Below are positions 1-6,086 of a DNA stretch of 6,765 bases, piece by piece. The stretch spans positions 1-6,765 of the forward strand of contig CAZYMF010000241.1 of the NCBI GenBank assembly GCA_964648215.1, read 5' to 3'. The number at the start of each line of letters is the position of its first letter. Positions within the stretch are counted from its first letter, which is position 1. The notes beneath the pieces are model-generated. The model searched no databases and had not been told where the DNA came from. It saw nothing but the letters and a program-made list of their open reading frames with translations. Position numbers and translations under genes: made by a program. This DNA comes from CAZYMF01 sp964648215. GTDB lineage: Bacteria > Desulfobacterota > Binatia > HRBIN30 > JACQVA1.

Positions 1-1
1 T

Positions 2-61
2 CTCACTGGCAAACCTTTACTGGCCTATCGGAGACGACGCCGCAAGAAGGGAAAGCGATGA
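2..61 (+). CDS. Possible C-terminal tail of an upstream gene (partial)
   Basis: The second forward frame is open from the left edge to a TGA at 59-61. It encodes about 19 residues ending in a strongly basic tail (LLAYRRRRRKKGKR). The stop overlaps the ATG of the next gene as ATGA (58-61), the same junction style used further along the window, so this may be the end of a translationally coupled upstream gene. The evidence is weak: 57 bp is too short to judge coding, all three forward frames are open here, and no family can be recognised from the tail. If real, it would form a two-gene unit with the small acidic protein that follows. Confidence 0.3.
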   Translation, partial: LTGKPLLAYRRRRRKKGKR

Positions 62-261
62 AGAAGAAGCAACGATTTCCGTCGGGTTGGGATGAAGGAC
101 GGGTCCGCGATGTGATCGAACACTACGAGTCACAGACAGAGGATGAGGCTGTCGCGGAGGACGAAGCCGCCTTCGAGGATCCGAAGCAAACGGTTATGGA
201 AGTGCCCCGCGAGCTAGTGCCTGCGATTCGCGAGCTCATTGCAAAACACCGTGCGGTCTAA
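58..261 (+). CDS. Small acidic conserved-type hypothetical protein, 67 aa (antitoxin-like?)
   Basis: This is a 67-residue soluble protein with no signal peptide or membrane segment. It has a basic start (MKKKQRFP), a WDEGRVRDVIEHYE segment (residues 11-24), a very acidic middle (residues 28-41, nine Asp/Glu) and a C-terminal amphipathic stretch, VPRELVPAIRELIAKH (49-64). A ribosome-binding site, AGAAGGG at 45-51, lies 6 nt before the ATG and supports this start, although the frame stays open to the window edge. From memory, similar 65-70 aa proteins with a GWDE...RV...HYE...DEAVAEDEA...LVP.IRELIAK pattern occur in many bacteria, often as uncharacterised or antitoxin-like genes. That is recollection, not a search. 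An antitoxin role is inference: small size, acidity and a possible ATGA-coupled upstream partner. No toxin-like gene follows it. Its sequence looks less GC-rich than the efflux operon, and it is probably unrelated to it. Confidence 0.7.
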   Translation: MKKKQRFPSGWDEGRVRDVIEHYESQTEDEAVAEDEAAFEDPKQTVMEVPRELVPAIRELIAKHRAV

Positions 262-485
262 CTCGCCGATCGAGCCGACCGGCTTGGCCGTGGGGACTCG
301 ACGCGATCGGTTCTGCGCCGGCGGCTCAGCGGCAGCGCGTTCGACGCCAAACAGTTCCGACCTCTGAGCTCGTCCCCGTGGAACAAGCTGACCGCATTGA
401 TTGCCTACCCGACGACGGCGCAGCCTTAGGAGCGGTCGTGCCGACGTCGTACAGAAGGAGCCGAGCGATCTTCTAGTGCTTCCAC
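262..485. other. Intergenic region with no supported feature
   Basis: I find no convincing gene, RNA or repeat here on either strand. Short open stretches exist, for example a GTG at 378 reading about 32 codons to a TAG, but they lack a ribosome-binding site and any family resemblance. A weak AGCCG/CGGCT dyad just after the small gene (about 273-284) has no following T-run, so I do not call it a terminator. The long minus-strand frame starting at 1866 ends at 520, outside this stretch, and is itself a composition artefact. Confidence 0.5.
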
Positions 486-512
486 ATGAACGGGAATTTA
501 GCCTCCGTTCAT
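486..512. repeat. Perfect 8-bp inverted repeat in the efflux operon control region
   Basis: ATGAACGG (486-493) and CCGTTCAT (505-512) are exact reverse complements separated by 11 bp. The right arm overlaps the first GTTCA half-site of the direct-repeat array. Inverted arms of this kind are found in some operators of metal-type OmpR-family regulators (CusR/CopR boxes) as well as of other dimeric regulators. Here it most likely belongs to the same operator as the direct repeats, but it could be a separate site. It is not followed by a T-run and sits upstream of a -10 element, so a terminator is unlikely. Confidence 0.5.
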
Positions 513-522
513 CTCCGGTTCA
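496..522 (+). promoter_or_regulatory. Candidate OmpR-family operator: half-sites at 11-bp spacing
   Basis: GTTCA occurs at 507-511 and again at 518-522, and a looser match (ATTTA) lies at 496-500, so the starts are 11 bp apart (496, 507, 518). Head-to-tail half-sites one helical turn apart are typical of OmpR/PhoB-family regulators, and such a regulator is encoded four genes downstream in the same operon. The last half-site covers the place where a -35 element would lie relative to the CATATT at 535-540, and no good TTGACA-like hexamer is present (TCTCCG at 512-517). This fits an activator-dependent promoter with autoregulation. Binding by this particular regulator is inference. Confidence 0.55.
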
Positions 523-534
523 GCCGCCGCCCGG

Positions 535-547
535 CATATTCTCGGCG
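535..547 (+). promoter_or_regulatory. Candidate -10 element and start point (possibly leaderless)
   Basis: CATATT at 535-540 matches the sigma-70 -10 consensus TATAAT at four of six positions. If it spans -12 to -7, the +1 base falls at 547, the G of the GTG start codon of the outer-membrane factor gene. No Shine-Dalgarno-like sequence precedes that GTG, whereas GGAGG-like sites precede the adaptor, regulator and kinase genes. Both facts suggest a leaderless or nearly leaderless transcript. The main alternative is a different promoter further upstream. Confidence 0.45.
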
Positions 548-1815
548 TGTTCACGGGCAGGCACGGCGCGGTGGGCGTTGTCGCTCTGGCGCTGCTGGCA
601 TTTGCGGCTGTCGCTGACGGCGCCGAAGGCGTGCGCAGCGTCGGCGAGTGCGTTCGTCTGGCGCTCGCGCACTCGCCGGCGACGCAGGCAGCCGGCTTCG
701 AGACCGACGCGGCGGCGGCCGAGCTCCGCGCGGCGCGCTCGGCTTACGCTCCCCGGCTGCTGACGCAGGGCGAGTACGGCCGCGCGGAGGGGTTCGACGA
801 GGCCGTCACCAACGGCGGCAGCACGGCCGCCTTGCTCACCGTCGAGGCGACGCTGCTCGACGGCGGGCTGCGCGATGCCGAGTTCGCCGCGGCCCGGGCT
901 CGGCTGAAGGGAACCAAGGCGCGGCAGCAGCAACGGCAGGCCGACGTCGCCTTCGCCACTCGTAGCGCCTACTTCGGCGCGCTGGCCGGTCGTGACGAAG
1001 CCGCCATCCAGGCCGATGCCGTCCAGGCGCTGCACTCCTACGTCGGCATGCTCCAACGACAGGAACGGCTCGGCCTGGTGCCGCACAACGACGTCCTGCG
1101 CGCCCAGCTCGCGGTCGACGCCGCCGACTCCGCCAGAAGAGCCGCCACGGCCGGCCGGCGCAGCGCGTGCGCGGCCCTGAGCGTGCTGACGGGCGAGCAA
1201 ATCTCGGGCGCCGAGCTGGCCCCACCCGAGTTTCGGACGATCGTGTCGCCGACCTCCGAGCGCATCGAGAGCAGCCCGGTGATGGTCGACGCGCTCGCCG
1301 CGGCCGATGCCGCACGGCACGAGATCGACGTCATCGCCAGTGAACGGGGCGAGAAGGTGACCCTGACCGCCAACGGCGGGTTCCTCGGCGTTCAGCCCGG
1401 GCCGACGTTTCACGACAACGGCGGCGGCCAGTTCCTGGTCGGCTTCAGCCTGCCCATCTTCGACGGCGGCGTGGTGGCGCAACGCATCGCCGCCGCGGCC
1501 GCCGCCGCCAGCGCCGCCAAGGCGAACGTCGAGCTGGCGCGGCAGACGATTCAAACGGCGCTGTCGCGCGCCGCGATCGAGGCCGAGCGGGCGCAAGCCG
1601 ACGCCGAGAGCTGGCAGCGGGCGGTGCCGAAGGCGGCGGAGAGCTTCGAGCTGATGCGCGCGCGCTACTTCGGCGGCGGCAACGTCCGGCTGCTCGAGGT
1701 GCTCGACGCCCTGAATCAATCGGTCGATGCCCGGCTCAACCTGCAGCATGCCGAGCTCGCCTACCGTCTCGCGGTGGCCACGCAACGGCAAATCCTCGGG
1801 GAGGGAACACCATGA
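547..1815 (+). CDS. TolC-family outer-membrane efflux protein
   Basis: This is the outer-membrane channel subunit of a tripartite efflux system, 422 residues, a normal length for the family. A signal peptide covers residues 1 to about 23: R5/H6 in the n-region, a hydrophobic VVALALLAFAAVA core, and a likely cut after AVA. There is no lipobox cysteine. Two TolC-type helical repeats follow, at about 30-215 and 250-415. Recognisable segments are the first helix (SVGECVRLALAHSP, 31-44), RLGLVPHNDVLRAQLAV (174-190), the second-repeat strand FSLPIFDGG (300-308), and RYFGGGNVRLLEVLDALNQS (373-392) in the final helix pair. An alanine-rich run at 315-325 lies in the coiled-coil region. GTG at 547 is chosen because an in-frame TAG lies at 499-501 and the next GTG (571) would remove the basic n-region. 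The stop overlaps the adaptor ATG (ATGA, 1812-1815). It is the first gene of the operon. CzcC-like or drug-type placement cannot be decided from this protein alone. Confidence 0.93.
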   Translation: MFTGRHGAVGVVALALLAFAAVADGAEGVRSVGECVRLALAHSPATQAAGFETDAAAAELRAARSAYAPRLLTQGEYGRAEGFDEAVTNGGSTAALLTVEATLLDGGLRDAEFAAARARLKGTKARQQQRQADVAFATRSAYFGALAGRDEAAIQADAVQALHSYVGMLQRQERLGLVPHNDVLRAQLAVDAADSARRAATAGRRSACAALSVLTGEQISGAELAPPEFRTIVSPTSERIESSPVMVDALAAADAARHEIDVIASERGEKVTLTANGGFLGVQPGPTFHDNGGGQFLVGFSLPIFDGGVVAQRIAAAAAAASAAKANVELARQTIQTALSRAAIEAERAQADAESWQRAVPKAAESFELMRARYFGGGNVRLLEVLDALNQSVDARLNLQHAELAYRLAVATQRQILGEGTP

Positions 1816-2342
1816 GATCTTTTGCGCGCCGCGGCGCCGCGAGAGGTGGAGCCCTGCTCCTCGCACTCGGCCTGGTCCTCGCCGCCTGCCGGGAGTCGGA
1901 GCCCCCCGCCGCGGCGCCGAGCGCGGCGCCGATCCAGGTGCGNNNNNNNNNNNNNNNNNNNNNNNNNNNNNNNNNNNNNNNNNNNNNNNNNNNNNNNNNN
2001 NNNNNNNNNNNNNNNNNNNNNNNNNNNNNNNNNNNNNNNNNNGCGCTGCAGCCGCCGCTGCTGCACGCCGCCGTCGGTTGCCGCATCACGCTCGCGCACC
2101 ACACCGGCGCGCTGCTGATTCCACGCTCCGCCCTGCTGTCCTCCAACGTCGGCAGCTCCGGCGCGGTGTTCGTGGCTGCGGATAATCGGGCGCGCCGCCG
2201 GCCCGTTACCCTCGGCCTGCGCGACCAGAGCTCGGTCGAGGTCACCGGCGGTCTGCGGGAAGGCGAACAGGTGCTGATCGAGGGCCAGTACGGCCTGGCC
2301 GATGGGACGCCGATCGCGCCGGTTGCCGGCGGCGGTGCATGA
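1812..2342 (+). CDS. RND periplasmic adaptor (membrane fusion lipoprotein), interrupted by assembly gap
   Basis: This is the periplasmic adaptor that bridges the RND pump and the outer-membrane channel. Residues 1-25 are a lipoprotein signal (basic start, then ALLLALGLVLAA) with lipobox L23-A24-A25-C26, so the mature protein is probably lipid-anchored in the inner membrane. Codon 44 reads CGN, so residue 44 is Arg, and codons 45-77 are unknown. The last 99 residues are a typical adaptor C-terminus: end of the beta-barrel and membrane-proximal domain, with LLIPRSALL, a VFVAADNRARRRPVTLG strand pair and the EGEQVLIEGQYGLADGTPI ending. As drawn the protein is 176 aa against about 350-400 for the family, so the lipoyl and alpha-hairpin domains fall in the gap. 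This is an assembly artefact rather than a proven truncation, and the agreement of frame across the Ns may be chance. GGGGAGGG at 1798-1805 is a strong ribosome-binding site. The gene overlaps both neighbours by ATGA. Confidence 0.88.
   Translation: MRSFARRGAARGGALLLALGLVLAACRESEPPAAAPSAAPIQVXXXXXXXXXXXXXXXXXXXXXXXXXXXXXXXXXXALQPPLLHAAVGCRITLAHHTGALLIPRSALLSSNVGSSGAVFVAADNRARRRPVTLGLRDQSSVEVTGGLREGEQVLIEGQYGLADGTPIAPVAGGGA
1943..2042. other. Assembly gap, exactly 100 N
   Basis: A run of exactly 100 undetermined bases lies inside the adaptor gene. A round 100 is a common scaffolder placeholder for a gap of unknown size. The usual adaptor length suggests the real missing sequence is nearer 500-700 bp, though this is an inference from family length. 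Any translation across it is not real sequence. Confidence 0.97.
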
Positions 2343-5300
2343 GCCTCGGCGGCGTCATCAATCGCAACCGCACGGCCATTCTCGGCATCACGATGCTGTT
2401 GGTCGTGGCCGGCGGTTGGGCGGCGACGACGATGCCGGTGTCGATCTTTCCCGAGATCGCCTTCCATCGCGTCACCATCGTCGGCCGCGCCGGCCAGCTG
2501 CCGGTGGAGCAGACGCTGACCACTCTCACCGAGCCGCTGGAGAATGCGCTCAGCGGCGTCCTCGGCGTCAGGACGATTCGGTCCGTGACCACCAGCGGCG
2601 GCGTCCAGCTCGACCTGGTGTTCGACTGGAACCAGGAGATGCAGGGCGCCTTGCAGCGGGTGCAGAGCGCGATGGAGGAGATCCGCGGCAGCCTGCCGCC
2701 GGGAACCGAGCTCGAGTCGCGCCTGCTCGATACCTCCGCCTTCCCGATCGTGGGCATCGGGGTGACATCGGAGCAGCGGACGCTGGCGCAGATGTCGGAC
2801 TTCGTCATCTACGAAGCGGCGCCGCAGTTCCGCACCATTCCCGGTGTCTACCGGGTCGACCTCAACGGGGCGAAGCTTCGCGAGTACACGCTGCGGGTCG
2901 ACCCCAGCGCGCTGGTGCAGCATCGGCTGGAGCTCTCCAAGGTCGAGGACGCGGTGCGGCACGCGAGCGAGATCGCGGGCGCGGGGCTGGTTCGCGACGG
3001 CTACCAGTTGACGCTCTCGGTGGTCCAGGGGCAGGGCACGCAGGCCGATGCTCTTTTGCGCGTGATCGTCGCCGACGACCACGGTGTGCCGGTGACTCTG
3101 GGCGACGTGGCGCGCATCGAGTCCACCGTGCACGAGGACTACACGCGCGCCGCGGCCAACGGCAAGACCGCGGTGCTGATCAGCGTCTCGCGCCAGCCGT
3201 CGGGAAACGCCGTCACCGTCTCCGCCGGCGTCAGACAGCGCATGGCGGCGCTGGCGCGGAGCCACCCCGAGTACCACTTCTCCGTCTTCTACGATCAGGC
3301 CGATCTGGTGCACGACGCCATCGGCAGCGTGCGCGACAGCATCGCCATCGGCTTGTTGCTGGCGGTGGCGACCATCTTCTTCTTCATCGCCGATGCGCGG
3401 GCGACGCTGGTCGCGGCCGTCGTCATTCCCACCACCGTCCTGCTCACCTGCATTGTCCTGCGCGCTCTCGGCATGAGCTTCAACCTCATGACCCTGGGCG
3501 GCATTGCCGCCGGCATCGGCCTGATTCTCGACGATGCCATCGTGGTGGTGGAGAACTTTCACCGTCACCGCAACTCCGGCGACATCGGCGCCACGGGGGA
3601 AGCGGCGCTGCAGACGGCCATCGGCGAGATCGCCCACGCGCTGCTCGGCTCGACGATGACCCCGGTGGTGGTGCTGGTGCCGCTCGGGCTTCTCAGCGGC
3701 GTGCCGGGGGCCTTCTTTCGACCGCTGGCGCTGACGATGTCGATCGCGCTGCTGCTGTCGCTCGTCCTCGCCCTCAGCTTCACGCCGGCGCTGGCGGTGG
3801 CGGTCGAGCCGCCCGAGGTTCGCGTCGTGCGCCAGGGGCCGGGCGATCGCCTGGCGGCCTGGCTGGTGCGGTTCTATACGCGGGCGCTGCGCTGGACGCT
3901 GGATCACGTCTGGATCGCGCCGATCGCGGTCGCCGTGTTCTTGCTGCTGGCGTGGGTCGCGTATCAGCGGGTGGAGAGCGGCTTCATTCCCGCGATGGAC
4001 GAAGGCGCGTTCATTGTCGACTACTGGTCGCCGCCCGGGACCTCACTCGAGGAGACGCTGCGGCTGCTCGGGCAGGTCGACGACATCCTGCAGCACACGC
4101 CCGAGGTGGTTTCGTTCTCGCGCCGCACGGGGGCGGAGCTGGGCTTCTTTCTCACCCAGGCCAATAGCGGCGACTATGCCGTCCGGCTCCGCCGCGGTCC
4201 GCGGCGGCCGATCGACGAGGTGATCGCCGACGTGCGCGGGCGTATCGAGCAGAAGGTGCCGGCCCTGCGCGTCGAGTTCGTCGAGATCATGCAGGACATG
4301 ATCGGCGATCTGAGCGGCAACCCGAACCCGGTCGAGATCGAGCTCTTCGGCCGCGACGAGGCGAAGCTGGAGCAGGCGGCCCGGGCCGCCAACGGGCTGA
4401 TCGCCGACGTCCCCGGGATCGTCGACAACTTCGACGGCATCACGCCGGTCGGGCCGACCTACCGGGTCACCGTCGACGAGCAGCGCGCCAACCTCGTCGG
4501 TCTGAACGCCGCGGCGGTGCGGCAGTGGCTCGAGACCGCCGTCACCGGAACGGTGGTCGGCCAGGTGCTGGAGGGGGATCGCGCCGTGCCGCTGCGGGTG
4601 CGTTACCCGAAACGCTACCACGACGACCTGACGGCGTTGGACGGGCTCACGCTGGTGACGCCCGGCGGACGGCTGGCGCCGCTGCGCTCGCTGGCGCGGC
4701 TGCAGCCCGGCCCGCTGGTCATCGAGCGCGCGCGAGAGAATCTGCGGCAGCTGGTGCGGGTGACGGCGCGCCTGAGCGGACGGGATCTCGGCTCGGTGAC
4801 GCGTGACGTGCAGCAATCACTGGCCGCGCATCTGACCCTGCCGGCGGGGGTGAGCCTCGAGTACGGCGGGCTCTACGCCAGCCAGCGGCGGGCTTTCGTC
4901 GAGCTGCTGGTGGTGTTCTTCGCCTCGGTGGCCTGCGTGGCGGCGTTGCTGCTGCTGGAGTTCGGCTCGGTGGCCGCCGTCGTCGCCATCGTCGTCGGCA
5001 GCAGCCTCGCGCTCTCCGGCAGTCTGGTCGGCTTGTGGCTGACGGGCACGGCGCTTAATGTGTCTTCATTGGTGGGCATGATCATGGTGTTCGGTATCGT
5101 GGCGAAGAACGGCATCCTGCTGCTCGACTTCGCCCAGCGCGACTACGAGCGCCTGGGCGACGTCGAGGCGGCGCTGCTGCAGGCGGGCAGCGTGCGGCTG
5201 CGGCCGATCCTGATGACGTCGCTGGCGGCGCTGGCCGGCCTGGCCCCGCTGGCCCTCGGCATCGGCGCCGGGGCGCAGATGCAACAGCCCCTGGCCATCG

Positions 5301-5425
5301 CCATCATCGGCGGGCTGTCGCTGTCGATGATCTTCTCGCTCATCGGCGTTCCCCTGCTGTATCAGATCTTGGCCCGGCCGCGGCGCCCCGCCGCGGAGGT
5401 TTCCGATGCGCCTGCTCGTGGTTGA
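2339..5425 (+). CDS. RND efflux pump, inner-membrane permease (HAE-type proton relay)
   Basis: This is the proton-driven inner-membrane pump of the system, 1028 residues, full length for the family and apparently intact. It has the classic duplicated layout: TM1 (about 10-30), a first periplasmic porter/docking loop (about 31-333), TM2-TM6 (334-485), TM7 (523-542), a second periplasmic loop (about 543-852) and TM8-TM12 (853-1010). TM4 contains GLILDDAIVVVEN with Asp398 and Asp399, and TM10 contains GIVAKNGILLLDFAQ with Lys923. These match the Asp-Asp/Lys proton relay of AcrB-like proteins. HME metal pumps such as CzcA and CusA have different TM4 residues and no equivalent lysine, and no CusA-like methionine set is obvious. 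Other family landmarks are PVSIFPEI (33-40), PVEQTL (55-60), ESGFIPAMDEG (546-556) and EYGGLYASQRRAF (841-853). The start is set by the ATGA overlap with the adaptor. Only a weak GGCGGTG precedes it, so translation is probably coupled. The last 20 bp overlap the regulator gene. The substrate is not predictable; multidrug, solvent or metal are all possible. Confidence 0.95.
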   Translation: MSLGGVINRNRTAILGITMLLVVAGGWAATTMPVSIFPEIAFHRVTIVGRAGQLPVEQTLTTLTEPLENALSGVLGVRTIRSVTTSGGVQLDLVFDWNQEMQGALQRVQSAMEEIRGSLPPGTELESRLLDTSAFPIVGIGVTSEQRTLAQMSDFVIYEAAPQFRTIPGVYRVDLNGAKLREYTLRVDPSALVQHRLELSKVEDAVRHASEIAGAGLVRDGYQLTLSVVQGQGTQADALLRVIVADDHGVPVTLGDVARIESTVHEDYTRAAANGKTAVLISVSRQPSGNAVTVSAGVRQRMAALARSHPEYHFSVFYDQADLVHDAIGSVRDSIAIGLLLAVATIFFFIADARATLVAAVVIPTTVLLTCIVLRALGMSFNLMTLGGIAAGIGLILDDAIVVVENFHRHRNSGDIGATGEAALQTAIGEIAHALLGSTMTPVVVLVPLGLLSGVPGAFFRPLALTMSIALLLSLVLALSFTPALAVAVEPPEVRVVRQGPGDRLAAWLVRFYTRALRWTLDHVWIAPIAVAVFLLLAWVAYQRVESGFIPAMDEGAFIVDYWSPPGTSLEETLRLLGQVDDILQHTPEVVSFSRRTGAELGFFLTQANSGDYAVRLRRGPRRPIDEVIADVRGRIEQKVPALRVEFVEIMQDMIGDLSGNPNPVEIELFGRDEAKLEQAARAANGLIADVPGIVDNFDGITPVGPTYRVTVDEQRANLVGLNAAAVRQWLETAVTGTVVGQVLEGDRAVPLRVRYPKRYHDDLTALDGLTLVTPGGRLAPLRSLARLQPGPLVIERARENLRQLVRVTARLSGRDLGSVTRDVQQSLAAHLTLPAGVSLEYGGLYASQRRAFVELLVVFFASVACVAALLLLEFGSVAAVVAIVVGSSLALSGSLVGLWLTGTALNVSSLVGMIMVFGIVAKNGILLLDFAQRDYERLGDVEAALLQAGSVRLRPILMTSLAALAGLAPLALGIGAGAQMQQPLAIAIIGGLSLSMIFSLIGVPLLYQILARPRRPAAEVSDAPARG

Positions 5426-6086
5426 GGACGAGCAGGCGCTCGCCCGCCACCTGCAGCAGGGTCTCGAGGAGGCCAGCTGGACGGTCGATCTGTGCGGCAG
5501 CGTCGACGAGGCCTGGCGCTGCATCCTGATCAATCCGTACGATCTGATCGTGCTCGACCTCGGCCTGCCGGGCGAGGACGGCGGCGAGCTGCTGCGGCGA
5601 CTGCGCCAGCGGCAGATGACGACGCCGGTGCTGATCCTGACGGCGCGGGGCTCGGTGGAGGATCGCGTGGCCGGCCTCAACGCCGGCGCCGACGACTACC
5701 TGGCGAAACCCTTTGCCTTCAGCGAGCTGGTGGCGCGCATCCGCGCCTTGCTGCGGCGGGGCACGGGCGCGGCCTCGCTCGCCTTGCAGGTGGGCGATCT
5801 CCAGCTCGACGTGGTGCGGCGACAGGCGCACCGCGGCGGCCAGCCGATCGAGCTGACGGCGCGCGAGTTCAGTGTCCTCGAGTTTCTCATGCGCCACGCC
5901 GGCGAGGTGGTCACCCGCACCATGCTGGCCGAGCACGTCTGGGGAGATCACTACGACTCGCTGTCGAACCTGATCGAGGTGTTCGTCAACCGGCTGCGCA
6001 AGAAGACCGAGGCGGGAGGCGGGTCGCGCCTGATCCACACGGTGCGCGGCGCCGGCTACGCCCTGCGCGAGGAGAGTCATCCATGA
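5406..6086 (+). CDS. OmpR/PhoB-family two-component response regulator
   Basis: This 226-residue cytoplasmic transcription factor has the usual family length. The receiver domain spans residues 1 to about 117: acidic pocket E7/D8, phospho-acceptor Asp51 in IVLDLGLPGEDG, Thr79 in LILTARG and Lys101-Pro102 in DDYLAKPFAF. The winged-helix DNA-binding domain spans about 126-222, with the LTAREFSVLEFL entry helix, a recognition-helix region near 184-200 (LSNLIEVFVNRLRKK) and the wing RLIHTVRGAGYAL. All phosphorylation residues are present, so it should be functional. The start is supported by GGAGG at 5395-5399, 6 nt before the ATG, and by the standard MRLLVVEDE opening. It begins inside the last 20 bp of the pump gene and its stop overlaps the kinase ATG (6083-6086). 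It is the best candidate to bind the 11-bp-spaced repeats upstream of 547 and autoregulate the operon. It is CzcR/CusR/QseB-like in type, but no specific symbol can be assigned. Confidence 0.95.
   Translation: MRLLVVEDEQALARHLQQGLEEASWTVDLCGSVDEAWRCILINPYDLIVLDLGLPGEDGGELLRRLRQRQMTTPVLILTARGSVEDRVAGLNAGADDYLAKPFAFSELVARIRALLRRGTGAASLALQVGDLQLDVVRRQAHRGGQPIELTAREFSVLEFLMRHAGEVVTRTMLAEHVWGDHYDSLSNLIEVFVNRLRKKTEAGGGSRLIHTVRGAGYALREESHP

Noticed and set aside
5..24. Repeated ACTGGC at 5-10 and 19-24 as an operator or attachment site
   Set aside because: Two 6-bp copies are too short to distinguish from chance, and they may lie within an upstream coding region.
273..284. AGCCG/CGGCT dyad after the small acidic gene as a terminator
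   Set aside because: The stem is only about 4-5 bp with a tiny loop and no T-run follows. Such dyads are expected by chance at this GC content.
401..763. TTG-initiated 120-codon frame overlapping the start of the outer-membrane factor
   Set aside because: It is a Ser/Arg-rich translation in a different frame from the TolC gene and covers the promoter and operator region. No ribosome-binding site or homology is evident.
1490..1520. GCC-rich run as a tandem repeat
   Set aside because: It encodes an alanine-rich helical segment within the TolC-family coiled-coil region and is explained by codon bias in GC-rich DNA.
520..1866. Minus-strand open frame of about 448 codons antisense to the outer-membrane factor
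   Set aside because: It has low-complexity, Gly/Arg/Leu-rich composition and no family resemblance. It mirrors the codon structure of the TolC-family gene.
1736..3907. Long minus-strand open frame (about 723 codons) antisense to the outer-membrane factor, adaptor and pump
   Set aside because: It is rich in Arg/His/Gln/Asp, has no recognisable domain, reads through the N gap and lies opposite well-recognised genes. This is the usual shadow frame in high-GC DNA.
2302..4167. Plus-strand open frame of about 621 codons in another frame within the pump gene
   Set aside because: Its translation is almost entirely Arg/Gly/Ala/His with no domain. The RND frame at 2339-5425 carries clear family motifs throughout.
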